A stretch of DNA of 33,131 bases from JBGSTR01 sp963707135 (GCA_963707135.1 CAVPOY010000014.1:1-33131), one strand, 5' to 3'. Shown: positions 1 through 8,667, numbered from the stretch's first letter. Notes: a model not told the origin generated them from the letters alone. A program made the numbers and translations.

Positions 1-42
1 CCCAACCGACACGAATCAGCCGTCAACCATCGTGCTTTCCGA

Positions 43-175
43 TCAAGCGTCACCCTGCGGCCGAGTAGCCGTCGAGAGGTCCAGGGCCAGGGCGGCGGCG
101 AACGGGATGATCTCACCGAACGCGCACGTGCTTGTCGATGGCTCCCTGCGCTTTCTCCGGCCCCGCGGCCATCAA
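43..175 (-). pseudogene. Possible 3' remnant of a minus-strand gene
   Basis: Two adjacent minus-strand frames look protein-like before the efflux operon. One reads LMAAGPEKAQGAIDKHV and hits a stop. A neighbouring frame continues FGEIIPFAAALALDL and ends at a stop at 43-45. Joined by a single frameshift they would make one C-terminal tail. I do not recognise the family. The rest of the gene would lie under the adaptor gene, so only a fragment can exist. Low confidence; chance coding bias in GC-rich DNA is the alternative. Confidence 0.2.
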
Positions 176-205
176 CACCCACAGCCAAGAGGCGACCTAG
201 AGCTC

Positions 206-1408
206 ATGCGACAAACGGTATCGAAAAGACTGCGAGGGTCATTCAGTTGGCCTAGCGCGTCCGTTTCGGGCAGCGCGGCCATCATTGCGATGTCCGCGCT
301 GCTGCTGGTCGCCTGCGACGCGGGCCCGAAGCAGGCGGTCGAGGCGCCGCCCCCGGGGGTACTGGTGGCAAAGGCGGCGCTGCGGCAGGTTTCGGAGACC
401 GTTGAGTATGTCGGCCAGACCGTCGCGGTCAACGACGTCTCGCTGCGCGCCCAGGTCTCGGGCTATCTGCTGGAGCGAAAGTTCGAGGAGGGCCAGGATG
501 TGAAGCAGGGCGCCGAGCTGTTCGTCATCGATCCGGCGCTCTACGAGGCGAGCGTGGCCGCCGCCGAGGGGGCGGTCGCCGAGGCGCAGGCAGCGGTCGC
601 GCGAGCGGACAAGGACGTGAAGCGTTACCGGTCGCTGGGCCAGAAACAGTCGGCGAGCCAGCAGCAGGTCGATGCCGCGGAGAGCGACTTGCTGAAGGCG
701 TCGGCCAACCTCAAGACCGCCGAGGCACAGCTTCTGAAGGCGCAGATCGATCTGTCTCACACCGTCATCACGGCGCCCATTGGCGGCCGCATCGGGCGGG
801 CCGCGTCCAGCGTCGGTGACCTGGTCACGCCGCAGACCGGGGAACTGGCCCGGCTGGTGGAGCTGAACCCCATCTACGCCAACTTCAGCGTCAGCGAGCG
901 GGACGTGATCGCGGCGAAGCGCCGCTATCAGGCGGGGAACAACGAGGATGAGCTGGACAAGATTGAGGTCAGGCTACGTCTCCCCGACGGCAGCCGGTAC
1001 GAGCACGTGGGACGGGTCGACTTCATCGACAACGCGGTCGACCGCAAGACCGGCACCATCGTGCTGCGGGCCCGCTTCGACAATCCGCAGAAGCTGCTGG
1101 TGCCGGGCCTCTACGTCAGCACGATGCTGGGCCGGGAGGAGACCTCGGACAAGCTGATCATCCCCCAGTCCGCGGTGCAGGAAGACCAGGCCGGGGTGTT
1201 CGTGATGGTGGTGGGGCCGGACAGCAAGGTCGAGCGGCGGCGGATCACCATCGGCCAGGCCTATGCCGGTGACCTGGTGGTGGATTCCGGACTGGAGGCC
1301 GGCGAACAGGTCATCGTCGAGGGTATCCAGAAGGTGCGGCCGGGCCTGCTGGTGGATGCCAAGTCTGGCCCCCAGGCCATCGATGCAGCAGGTAGGCGAG
1401 GCGGGTGA
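206..1408 (+). CDS. RND efflux periplasmic adaptor lipoprotein (AcrA/MexA-type)
   Basis: Membrane-fusion adaptor that links an inner-membrane RND pump to an outer-membrane channel. The chosen ATG gives 400 aa starting MRQTVSKRL, with a hydrophobic segment ending in a lipobox LLVAC (Cys37), so it should be a lipid-anchored periplasmic protein. A GTG at 32 would add 58 residues ahead of the signal peptide and is unlikely. After the signal come the first half of the lipoyl/barrel-sandwich domain (VSLRAQVSGYLLERKFEEG), an Ala/Gln/Lys-rich alpha-helical hairpin, the returning lipoyl half (LSHTVITAPIGGRIG), then beta-barrel and membrane-proximal domains (GLYVSTMLGRE, IPQSAVQED). The pump gene begins 70 bp downstream on the same strand, the usual adaptor-pump operon. 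No outer-membrane TolC partner and no regulator lie within the window. Substrate cannot be told from sequence. Confidence 0.93.
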   Translation: MRQTVSKRLRGSFSWPSASVSGSAAIIAMSALLLVACDAGPKQAVEAPPPGVLVAKAALRQVSETVEYVGQTVAVNDVSLRAQVSGYLLERKFEEGQDVKQGAELFVIDPALYEASVAAAEGAVAEAQAAVARADKDVKRYRSLGQKQSASQQQVDAAESDLLKASANLKTAEAQLLKAQIDLSHTVITAPIGGRIGRAASSVGDLVTPQTGELARLVELNPIYANFSVSERDVIAAKRRYQAGNNEDELDKIEVRLRLPDGSRYEHVGRVDFIDNAVDRKTGTIVLRARFDNPQKLLVPGLYVSTMLGREETSDKLIIPQSAVQEDQAGVFVMVVGPDSKVERRRITIGQAYAGDLVVDSGLEAGEQVIVEGIQKVRPGLLVDAKSGPQAIDAAGRRGG

Positions 1409-1478
1409 CGGGGACGCGCGCGAAGCGCCCGCCGAGCCACCGCAAGGGGCCGACGACGAAACCAAGGGGCGCTAGACC

Positions 1479-4400
1479 ATGTTCAGCGCCTTCTTTATCG
1501 AACGGCCGAAGTTTGCCTTCGTCATCTCCATCGTCATCACCATCGCCGGACTGGTGGCCATGGGCGCTCTGCCTGTCGCCCTGTATCCGGAGCTTGCCCC
1601 GCCCCAGGTGCAGGTGATCGCGGTCTATCCGGGTGCCGATGCCGAGACCGTCTCGGACACGGTGGCAGGCCCCATCGAGTCCAAGATCAATGGCGTTGAG
1701 AACATGATCTACATGTCCTCCAACAGCGCCAACGACGGCAGCTACATCTTGACCGTGAGCTTCCAGGTGGGCTCCGACCCGGACATCAACACGGTCAACG
1801 TGCAGAACCGGATCAGCCAGGCGATGGCCGAGCTGCCGGAGGAAGTCAAGCGCCAGGGCGTGACTGCCACAAAGCAGTCCACCAACATGCTGATGGTGGT
1901 TAACCTGTTCTCACCCGATCAGACCTACGACAGCCTGTTCCTGAACAACTACGCCAACATCAATGTCAGCGATTCGCTGGCGCGGGTGGACGGCGTCGGC
2001 AAGGCGTCGATCCTGGGCGTCCAGGACTACGCAATGCGGGTGTGGCTGAACCCCGAGGCGCTCGCCAGTCTGGGGCTGACCACCGACGACGTGCTGGCGG
2101 CGGTGCGGGAGCAGAACGTGCAGGTCGCCGCGGGGCAGATCGGCGGCTCACCGGCGGCGCCGGGGACCCAGTTCCAGTGGAACCTGCGCAGCCGGGGTCG
2201 TCTGAGCAGCCCGGAGGAGTTTGCCGACATCGTCATCCGGGTGGGTGAGGACGGCGCCCGGGTGAGGCTCGGGGATGTGGCCCGCATCGAGCTCGGCTCC
2301 AAGAACTACGACGCCTACGGTCTATTCAACGGTCAGCCCAGTGTCGTTCTGGCCATCTACCAGCTGCCCGGGGCCAATGCCCTGGAAGTAGCCGCTGGCG
2401 TTCGTGCCGAGATGCAGAAGCTGGCACAGCGCTTTCCGGACGACCTGACCTATGAGATCGCCTACGACTCCACCGAGTTCGTGGTTGCCTCGATCGCCGA
2501 GGTGAAAGAGACCCTGTTCATCGCCGTCGCCCTGGTGGTGCTGGTGGTGTTCGTGTTCATCCAGGATTGGCGGTCCACGCTGGTCCCGACCATCGCCATC
2601 CCGGTGTCCCTGATCGGCACCTTCGCCGGATTGCTGGCGCTGGGCTACTCGATCAACCTGATCACCCTGTTCGGGCTCATCCTGGCCATCGGCATCGTCG
2701 TGGATGACGCCATCATCGTGGTGGAAAACACCCAGCGCCACATGGCCGACGGTCTTTCACCCAAGGACGCCACGCGCAAGGCCATGGCGGAGATCTCCGG
2801 CGCCGTCATCGCCACCACCCTGGTACTGCTGGCGGTGTTCGTGCCCCTGGCCTTCGTCCCGGGGCTCACCGGCGAGCTGTTTCGCCAGTTCTCGGTGACG
2901 ATCTCGCTCGCGGTCGCCATCTCCTCGCTCAATGCCCTCACCCTCAGCCCCGCGCTGTGCGCCACCATGCTGAAGCCGGAAAGCGGGCAGATGGCGACCA
3001 CCGGCTTTTTCGGCGCCTTCAACCGCGGCTTTGATCGCCTGACCGTCGGCTACACCGGTTGGGTCTCCGCGATGGTGCGCCGAAGCGCGTTTTTCATGCT
3101 GCTGTTCGGGGTGCTGGTGGCGGCGACCGTCTACCTGTTCGGGCAGATGCCCACGGGCTTCGTGCCGCTGGAGGACCAGAAGGGCTTCATGGTGGATACC
3201 CAGTTGCCCGAAGGGGCATCGCTGCTGCGCACGGAACAGGCGATCAGCGAGGTGAACGCGATCCTCTCCGAGGCGCCGGGCGTGAGCGACGTGATCTCCG
3301 TTCCCGGCTACAGCGTCATCAAACAGGGCATCGCCTCGAACGGCGCTCTGTCGATCGTGGTGCTCGACGACTGGTCGGAGCGCCGCGGCCCCGAGCTCCA
3401 TGAGCAGGCCATCCTCGATGCGGTCAGCCCCAAACTCAACGCCCTGCCGTTTGCCACGGTGTTTCCGTTCCGTCTGCCGCCAATCCCGGGAATCGGCACG
3501 ACCGGCGGCTTCGAGTTCATCCTGCAGTCCACCGCCGGCGACACGCCCCAGAACATGGCGGCGGTGCTCGGTGGCCTGGCGGTGGCCGCCAACGAGACCC
3601 CGCAGCTGAGCTCGGTGTTCAGCACCTTCAAGGCATCGGTGCCGCAGATCTTCATCGACATCGACCGCGAGAAGGCCAAGACCCTCGGGGTACCGTTGGA
3701 TTCGATCTTCAATACGCTTGCGAGCTCGACGGGAAAGGCCTACGCCAACGACTTCAATAAGTTTGGCAAGACCTACCAGGTGCTGGTCCAGGCGGATGCG
3801 CGCTTCCGTCAGAACGAGTCTGACATCTACAGCCTGCAGGTGCGTAACGACGACGGCGACATGGTGCCCCTGCGCACCCTGGTGAAGGCCGAGCCGCTGT
3901 TCGGTCCGGATCAGGTCAGCCGCTACAACATCTTCCGTTCCATCACCATCAACGGCTCCGCGGCACCGGGCTACAGCTCCGGCGACGCGATTGCGGCCAT
4001 GCAGAACCTGGCCGATACCACCCTGCCGCCGGGGTATACCTACGAGTGGACCGGGAAGGCCTACCAGGAGATCATCGCCAGCGGTCAGGGCGGCATGATC
4101 TTCGGCATGGCCCTGGTGTTCGTTTTCCTGTTCCTGGTGGCCCAGTACGAGAGTTGGTCCATCCCGATCCCGGTCCTGATGTCGGTACCCCTGGCCATTC
4201 TGGGCGCGGTCCTGGGGCAGACCTGGGCCGGACTCGACAACGATGTGTATATGCAGGTGGGCATCGTGCTGCTCATGGGACTGGCCACCAAGAACGCCAT
4301 CCTGATCGTGGAGTTCGCCAAGGAGCAACGGGAAAAAGCTGGGCTGAGCATCTTCGACGCCGCGGTCACGGCCGCCCGGCTGCGACTGCGCGCGGTACTG

Positions 4401-4634
4401 ATGACCGCGTTCTCCTTCGTGCTCGGCGTCATCCCGCTCGTGATCGCGACCGGCGCCGGCGCTGCCAGCCGTCGCTCCCTGGGCACCGCGGTGTTCAGCG
4501 GCATGGTTGCCGCTTCTATCCTCGTGCCGCTCTTCGTGCCTATGTTCTATGCCGTGGTGCAGCGCATCCGGGAGAAGGTCAAGGGGATGCCGCCAGCTGC
4601 GGCCGCCGAGGCCCGGGCGGATAGAACAGGTTAG
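1479..4634 (+). CDS. RND multidrug efflux transporter, AcrB/MexB (HAE1) type
   Basis: Inner-membrane, proton-driven drug exporter; the pump of the tripartite system with the preceding adaptor. The protein is 1051 aa, the normal family length, and starts at ATG 1479 with the typical MFSAFFIERPKFAFVIS first helix. TM4 carries the proton-relay acidic pair in GIVVDDAIIVVEN (Asp409/Asp410, equivalent to AcrB D407/D408). TM10 carries the essential Lys in GLATKNAILIVEFA (Lys938, equivalent to K940). The duplicated layout of 12 TM helices with two large periplasmic loops is visible, including the LPPIPGIGTTGGFEF loop. The C-terminus is short and hydrophilic. The reading frame is intact. It probably exports hydrophobic or amphipathic compounds; specificity is not predictable. 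No clear intrinsic terminator follows directly. Confidence 0.96.
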   Translation: MFSAFFIERPKFAFVISIVITIAGLVAMGALPVALYPELAPPQVQVIAVYPGADAETVSDTVAGPIESKINGVENMIYMSSNSANDGSYILTVSFQVGSDPDINTVNVQNRISQAMAELPEEVKRQGVTATKQSTNMLMVVNLFSPDQTYDSLFLNNYANINVSDSLARVDGVGKASILGVQDYAMRVWLNPEALASLGLTTDDVLAAVREQNVQVAAGQIGGSPAAPGTQFQWNLRSRGRLSSPEEFADIVIRVGEDGARVRLGDVARIELGSKNYDAYGLFNGQPSVVLAIYQLPGANALEVAAGVRAEMQKLAQRFPDDLTYEIAYDSTEFVVASIAEVKETLFIAVALVVLVVFVFIQDWRSTLVPTIAIPVSLIGTFAGLLALGYSINLITLFGLILAIGIVVDDAIIVVENTQRHMADGLSPKDATRKAMAEISGAVIATTLVLLAVFVPLAFVPGLTGELFRQFSVTISLAVAISSLNALTLSPALCATMLKPESGQMATTGFFGAFNRGFDRLTVGYTGWVSAMVRRSAFFMLLFGVLVAATVYLFGQMPTGFVPLEDQKGFMVDTQLPEGASLLRTEQAISEVNAILSEAPGVSDVISVPGYSVIKQGIASNGALSIVVLDDWSERRGPELHEQAILDAVSPKLNALPFATVFPFRLPPIPGIGTTGGFEFILQSTAGDTPQNMAAVLGGLAVAANETPQLSSVFSTFKASVPQIFIDIDREKAKTLGVPLDSIFNTLASSTGKAYANDFNKFGKTYQVLVQADARFRQNESDIYSLQVRNDDGDMVPLRTLVKAEPLFGPDQVSRYNIFRSITINGSAAPGYSSGDAIAAMQNLADTTLPPGYTYEWTGKAYQEIIASGQGGMIFGMALVFVFLFLVAQYESWSIPIPVLMSVPLAILGAVLGQTWAGLDNDVYMQVGIVLLMGLATKNAILIVEFAKEQREKAGLSIFDAAVTAARLRLRAVLMTAFSFVLGVIPLVIATGAGAASRRSLGTAVFSGMVAASILVPLFVPMFYAVVQRIREKVKGMPPAAAAEARADRTG

Positions 4635-4770
4635 TCCCTTACTCCGAGAATCTTGAACAAACCGTCGAAGAAATTTCGTTGGCTTTGTCGCACGGATACT
4701 CGAGTACGACAACGAGCAAAGGCGTCGACCACGGTTTTTGGTTCCTGCTCTGCCGGGTTAGCCTTGCATC

Positions 4771-4791
4771 AAGCCCACTGAGGGTGGGCTT
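4771..4791 (+). terminator. Hairpin, possible terminator of the efflux operon
   Basis: Perfect 8-bp stem AAGCCCAC/GTGGGCTT with a 5-nt loop, 137 bp past the stop of the pump gene. No T-run follows on either strand, so it is not a classic intrinsic terminator. The flanks (ctgctctgcc and agcagaacaggc) can extend the pairing imperfectly. It could be a transcript-stabilising hairpin instead. Confidence 0.35.
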
Positions 4792-4903
4792 AAGCAGAAC
4801 AGGCAAAACGAGCGATCGGTGCAGGCGGCGTCTTCATCTCGGAACCTCTTCGCAGGTCAAATCGCTTGCTCTGGAAAGGTGCAGAAACAACCTGCGCACA
4901 TGT

Positions 4904-4976
4904 AGCGTGGATCAAGGAGCGTAGCGACGGATCCGCCGGCGCCGTCAAGGTGGAACCGCTTCGCTTGTTCCACGCT
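4904..4976. repeat. Palindromic intergenic repeat (REP/MITE-like)
   Basis: A 73-bp element bounded by perfect 8-bp inverted ends, AGCGTGGA at 4904-4911 and TCCACGCT at 4969-4976. An internal hairpin pairs GTGGAAC (4950-4956) with GTTCCAC (4967-4973) around a CGCTTCGCTT loop. Between them lies GGAGCGTAGCGACGGATCC, a sequence style common in dispersed extragenic palindromes of gammaproteobacteria. No target duplication is evident. Only one copy was noticed in the window. Confidence 0.5.
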
Positions 4977-5300
4977 GGCCATGTGTTTCAGTTGTTTTCG
5001 ACGCGTTCCTAAGAAGGGGAGTGCCATCCGTGACCTGGGTATAGAGGTGGACTATGCCCTGGAGATGACGGAGCGGACCGGGTGCTGAGCTGACGGAACC
5101 GACACACGCGCCCCCGTCGCCGGGAGTGCGCAAGGGGCCCCAAGGAGAGGAAAGCAACAGAACTCACTGGCAGCTTACAAAGACGACGAGGGGATGCTCC
5201 TGGACGGCGACGGAGCGATCCAGAAAAGCGCCATTGGACCGCTCGGTGCTCTCTGTGCCCCCGTGGCCGATATCTGCCGTACCGCGGATTGACGCCCAGG

Positions 5301-5501
5301 CTAAAGGGTTAGGCTCTGCATAGGGGACCTACCCACCGGGGTATAATCCGCGCTTCGATGGTCGGCCCCGGCGAGGACGTCAAAGGGGACCTCGGCACAC
5401 GCCGCCAGGGCCTTGGACCCGGCCACGACCTGGTCGATGCTCGCCAGGTCCTCCTCGAACAGCGGGGAGACTGGGGCCAGGTTGGTGTGCGAGGCAGTCA
5501 T
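5301..5501 (-). CDS. Small hypothetical protein downstream of the MliC-like gene
   Basis: A 66-aa ORF starting MTASHTNLAPVSPLFEED, then LASIDQVVAGSKALAACAE. The first 45 codons are strongly G/C-ending, as in genuine genes here, while the tail after ADHRS is less convincing. A GGGAG lies only 1-2 nt before the ATG, too close for a good Shine-Dalgarno. It has no signal peptide or TM segment and I do not recognise a family. It lies 111 bp downstream of the MliC-like gene on the same strand. A plus-strand TATAAT at 5342-5347 falls inside its 3' end. It could be a real small protein or a fragment of an older gene. Confidence 0.4.
   Translation of the reverse strand: MTASHTNLAPVSPLFEEDLASIDQVVAGSKALAACAEVPFDVLAGADHRSADYTPVGRSPMQSLTL
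5341..5352 (+). promoter_or_regulatory. Orphan promoter-like motif GTATAATCCGCG
   Basis: This 12-mer is identical to the one ahead of glgA at 8689-8700 and contains a perfect -10 hexamer (5342-5347). No good -35 lies 16-18 bp upstream, and no convincing plus-strand gene follows. It may be a promoter left by a lost gene. Confidence 0.25.
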
Positions 5502-5612
5502 TCTCCCAGCCGGCGCGTCGCCTGTTCGCGACCCGGTGTGCGTGATTCGGCGCTCGATAGGCCGGAGGGTGTATCCCAGCGTCCCTGGCTCGGCGATCGG
5601 GGGGGAGGCGCC

Positions 5613-6038
5613 TCAGCTCCGGCGCGCCTGGTAGGCAGTGGGTAGGGCCACCGGCGAGACGCAGTGGCCGTAAAGCACCCGCCCGTCGCGCTCGAGCATG
5701 GCCCGCTCCCCTTGTAGGTAGAGGGCGTGGTCGCCGTCGCTGTACTTCTCCTGGGCGGCACTGTTCGCGCGCATCAGTACCAGTTCTCGCCCGTCCAGCA
5801 GCACTCTTGCGGTGCGCTGATCCGCCGTGCGCGCCACCGATAGCACCCGGTCGTTGGCGCAGACATAGTCGATACGTGCCGGGAGCACGGTGACCTCGGG
5901 ACCCGGGACGGCGCATCCCTGCAGGGACAAGGGAACCACCCAGAGGCAGCAGAAGAAGGCCGCCGCTCGGACACCGCCGGGGTACGTCGAGTCAAGGCGG
6001 AGCGGATGGGATAAGGAGTGAGGGGTAAGTGGACGCAT
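5613..6038 (-). CDS. MliC-like lipoprotein (C-type lysozyme inhibitor family)
   Basis: A 141-aa predicted lipoprotein. From the ATG at 6038 the N-terminus has about 22 polar residues, a hydrophobic stretch (AAAFFCCLWVVPLSL) and a lipobox LQGC (Cys42). The mature domain has the MliC pattern: YVCANDRVLSV, then a LDGRELVL strand, then YSDGDHALYLQGERAMLERDG, closing with a Cys in YGHC that can bridge to the first Cys. MliC/PliC proteins sit in the outer membrane or periplasm and block host C-type lysozyme. The lysozyme-facing loop is weakly conserved here, so inhibitor activity is inferred from the fold only. A longer frame from 6122 adds residues before the signal and is less likely. Shine-Dalgarno is weak. 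Confidence 0.72.
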   Translation of the reverse strand: MRPLTPHSLSHPLRLDSTYPGGVRAAAFFCCLWVVPLSLQGCAVPGPEVTVLPARIDYVCANDRVLSVARTADQRTARVLLDGRELVLMRANSAAQEKYSDGDHALYLQGERAMLERDGRVLYGHCVSPVALPTAYQARRS

Positions 6039-6309
6039 TTGGATATTTTCTCTGGGTTCGTGTCGTCTCTCGGAAGTGGGGACCCGGCTCGGCCCCAACT
6101 CGGCGCCCGACCGGGCAACCAATAGCGAAGTTGGCCCTACTGTATGCAGACTGGCGTCGTCGCCTTGCTCAATGGGCGGCTACCAGGCGGTGACGCCACT
6201 GCTCCCTGTCGTGTTCCCGGAGTTGCCCCAGCCACTCCTCGAGCCGCCGCTGCAGGATCGGGCCGACGGGGCGATGCTCGCGCAGGTGATCGAGCTCGCG
6301 CAACAGGAG

Positions 6310-6491
6310 CGGGATCGCGCGGGCCTGGAACGGCTGCTGCGCTACTGTGCCCGCCCGCCCCTCGCGCTCGAGCGTCTCGACCGGATCGACGATCAGCACA
6401 TCATCTACCGCGTGCCCCGACCCCAACGGGATGGCACCACGGCGTCCTGGCACCCAACTCCCCCATGCGCGCCGCTGCCACGGCCGGTAAG
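6310..6491 (+). pseudogene. IS91-family (Y2) transposase fragment, frameshifted
   Basis: The plus frame reads RAGLERLLRYCARPPLALER, followed by IIYRVPRPQRDGTT, a hallmark block of IS91/IS801-type rolling-circle transposases. At about 6435-6441 the match jumps to a second frame reading HHGVLAPNSPMRAAATA, which is the next conserved block of the same family. So one frameshift or small deletion separates them. The zinc-finger N-terminus and catalytic tyrosine region are missing, as is the C-terminus. This is a dead remnant. Confidence 0.7.
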
Positions 6492-6519
6492 CTCAAGAAC
6501 TCTTTGAGCGCGCGCGGGG

Positions 6520-6654
6520 TATCGGCGTGCTCGACGAGACGAAGGCGTCGAAAGTATCGTTCGGCGCTGGGGCTTCAATCGGCTCGGCTCCTTCGCCAAC
6601 GAATACCGACGCCACTTCGGTGAGCTCCCGTCAGAGACGCTTGGCGTTCGCGGG
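6520..6654 (+). pseudogene. AraC-type HTH regulator C-terminal fragment
   Basis: One plus frame reads YRRARRDEGVESIVRRWGFN, then RLGSFANEYRRHFGELPSET. This is the second helix-turn-helix of AraC-family regulators, whose usual form is AxxWGFxxLGxFxxEYRxxFGExPSETLR. Only about 45 residues remain; there is no start codon, no first HTH and no effector domain. It directly abuts the IS91 transposase fragment, so this spot has collected gene debris. Confidence 0.6.
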
Positions 6655-7082
6655 CAACCGGGCGTGCAGCGAAGGGTTCGCGCCGAGCTTTAATTTCCAT
6701 CGCGCGTCGTAGAGTCCTCTTGCGCGGAGACTGCGATTTCTTGAGCAAGCCCCACACGTACTGTGTCAACGTCTCGTTGCCTCGCTTCAGCGGACTTTGG
6801 CTGCGTGCCGCGAGGCGTTCTTAGAAGACCAGGGCTCGATCAACAAGGGGGTCTCATGCCAGCGACCGCTTCCAGCGTTAGCCGGTCAGCCACAACTCAA
6901 CGGCAAGCGGCCGCTTTGGTCCGTTTGGCCCTTCGCGGCCTTCGATCTTCCATTGTTAAAACAGCCGATGGTTAGGAGCCTCCTGCCCCACGCTAGCCAT
7001 CGCTCCTGGCCCGTGCGATCATCCCCGCCGGACAGCAGCGCCGCGTCGCCGGCATGCACGGCCATGCCGCTGGTGGGGATGA
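6655..7082. other. Non-coding or degraded stretch
   Basis: About 430 bp between the AraC fragment and the GH57 remnant. Several short frames cross it on both strands but none has a protein-like composition or a recognisable motif. A GGTGGGG just before 7079 may be the ribosome-binding site of the GH57 remnant. Confidence 0.4.
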
Positions 7083-7574
7083 ATGCACCGGACCAATTGC
7101 TTCCACGCCCCCGGCCTGCACATGCACCAGCCGCCGGGGAGTCTGCGCCTGCTGGTCGAGACCAATCCCAGGGAGGCCGAGCAAATCATCCGCTGGTATA
7201 AGCGACCGGTCCGCCACGCGCTTGGCTACCCCGATGTGGCGCGCCTTCAGGTGGGAGTCTCGGGCGTCCTGCTGAAGCATCTGCTCGATCCGGCGATCAT
7301 CGACCTCTACCAGCACATCCTCGACGTCCCGGAGATGCTGGCCCGATATGGCGAGGCCGAAAACATCGAGCTGTTCGCCATGGGTTACTACCGTCCGGTG
7401 CTGCCGCTGTTCCCCCGGGCCGATTGGGCGGAGAAACTACAGGGCGGCCGCGCTATGCTGGAGTGTGTCGTCGGCCGGGCGACGAGCGGGATGAGTCGTA
7501 TGGCGGAGGCTGGACGGGAGACTCGCGTAAGGCCGATCCCACCGAGGTTCCGCGTGGCCGAGACAGGCAGATGA
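7083..7574 (+). pseudogene. Internally deleted glycoside hydrolase family 57 gene
   Basis: The 163-aa product begins with a typical GH57/DUF1957 N-terminus: LHMHQPPGSLRLLVETNP, EAEQIIRWYKRPVRHALGYP, GVSGVLLKHLLDP, NIELFAMGYYRPVLPLFPR. Resemblance stops at about residue 125 (CVVGRA), where full-length relatives continue with the GFWPPEMAF-type block and the catalytic Glu and Asp. The remaining 35 residues are Arg-rich and end in a stop that overlaps the next ATG (ATGA, 7571-7574). That native-looking coupling suggests the real 3' end is kept and the middle, including the catalytic residues, was lost. A catalytic enzyme cannot be made. Relatives act on alpha-glucans, which fits the adjacent DUF4912 and glgA genes. 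Confidence 0.7.
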
Positions 7575-8626
7575 AAACAATTCCGACGGGGCAGGGGAGC
7601 CGTGGACGTCAGCGCTCGGTGGTAATCGGGGACGCCGCCGCGACCGGGCTCGACCCGACCCTGGACGCGGCCCCCCTCGAGCTCGCCCGTGAGTTCCCCA
7701 ATGAGCTCGAGGGTACACGGCTCTCGCTCTATGACGCCGGTCACGGTGAGATGCGGGCCCATTGGCGACTGGAGCGAAACGACCTGGAGCGCGCCGGAGC
7801 CAGCTTTCGCAGCGGTGACGGAGGGACGCGCCTCGTCGTGCGTCTTAGGCGACTTCGGGACGGCGCGCGCGGGGAGCTGGCCGGCGAGGCGCGCGTCGAT
7901 CGCGCGGCGGCGACCGATTCGGGGGAGGCCGGCTTCCGCCTCGACCCCGACAACGCGCTGTATCTGGCCGAGCTCGGGCTCGTCAACGGGGCGGGGGGCT
8001 GGCTGATGCTGGCGCGCTCGAACCGGCTCTACAACCCGGTTCCCGTTCGGCTGTCGTTTCCGGAACGGACGCCGGATGTCGAGCTCGGCGCTGACACGGC
8101 CGGCCCTCCTATTTCCCGACCCGCCTGGCAGATGGGCGCGACAACGGCAAACTCGCTGCCTCCTGACTCTCTCAATGCCCGGGCTTTAGAGGGTGCACCG
8201 CTTGCCACCTCTCCCGTGCGGATGCCGGAGCCCTTCGAGCGAGCGCCAAGCGTTGGCGAGGAAGACGTGGCTTCCCGGATCCCCGGAAACGCACCCCATG
8301 CAGAGGACGCGCGGCGCGCCGGCGACATGGGGTCGGTTCCCGCGACGCCGCTCTCGGCGGACCCGAATACCGTGCGATGGGGTCCGATCAGCCCACCCAC
8401 CTACGAAAACGGGACCTTACGCGCCGCCGGACTCGAGCTCGACGCGGAGCTCCGCGTACATGGCCGTGCACCACCGAACACCGACATCGACCTGTTCGGT
8501 CACCCGTTCCGAGTAGGCCCAGGCGGACGTTTTCTGCTCGTTCTGCCCATCGCGGACCCGGAGTTGTTGAGGAAGGCGCTGGATTTGAATCCACCGCCCG
8601 AGCTTCGCGTGCGCCGTGACGACTGA
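7571..8626 (+). CDS. DUF4912 domain protein of the glycogen cluster
   Basis: A 351-aa soluble protein with no signal peptide. Two DUF4912-like halves are visible. The first, roughly residues 40-162, contains ALYLAELGLVNGAGGWLMLA and SNRLYNPVPVRLSF. The second, about residues 285-345, contains LELDAELRVHGRAPPNTDID and GPGGRFLLVLPI. A Pro/Ala-rich, probably disordered linker joins them. DUF4912 proteins are often encoded beside glycogen or glucan genes, and the domain resembles a carbohydrate-binding beta-sandwich; the exact role is unknown. The ATG at 7571 overlaps the GH57 remnant's stop, so translation is likely coupled. A GTG- or ATG-started extension from 7424 would run under the GH57 frame and is rejected. 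glgA follows after 128 bp with its own promoter-like sequence. Confidence 0.75.
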   Translation: MKTIPTGQGSRGRQRSVVIGDAAATGLDPTLDAAPLELAREFPNELEGTRLSLYDAGHGEMRAHWRLERNDLERAGASFRSGDGGTRLVVRLRRLRDGARGELAGEARVDRAAATDSGEAGFRLDPDNALYLAELGLVNGAGGWLMLARSNRLYNPVPVRLSFPERTPDVELGADTAGPPISRPAWQMGATTANSLPPDSLNARALEGAPLATSPVRMPEPFERAPSVGEEDVASRIPGNAPHAEDARRAGDMGSVPATPLSADPNTVRWGPISPPTYENGTLRAAGLELDAELRVHGRAPPNTDIDLFGHPFRVGPGGRFLLVLPIADPELLRKALDLNPPPELRVRRDD

Positions 8627-8667
8627 CGCGCAAGGAGAACCTAACCCCGCCCGCTGCAGCCGAACCA

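Larger units (their letters stand above)
4635..5300. other. Intergenic stretch with hairpins and no convincing gene
   Basis: About 670 bp without a supported gene. It holds an 8-bp hairpin at 4771-4791 and a larger palindromic repeat at 4904-4976, both listed separately. On the plus strand 5167-5292 a frame without a standard start reads AAYKDDEGMLLDGDGAIQKS and ends at TGA. It has coding-like codons and an ATG at 5194 (32 residues to the stop), but I do not recognise it. An AAGGAG sequence at 5142-5147 has no start codon at suitable distance. It may be gene debris. Confidence 0.5.

Noticed and set aside
2757..4712. A 651-aa open frame on the minus strand
   Set aside because: It lies antisense to the RND pump, is His/Gln/Arg-rich without domains, and is explained by high G+C codon bias of the real gene.
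5380..5916. A 178-aa minus-strand frame over the MliC-like gene
   Set aside because: It is an Arg/Gly-rich shadow; the MliC-like frame has a lipobox and a family pattern.
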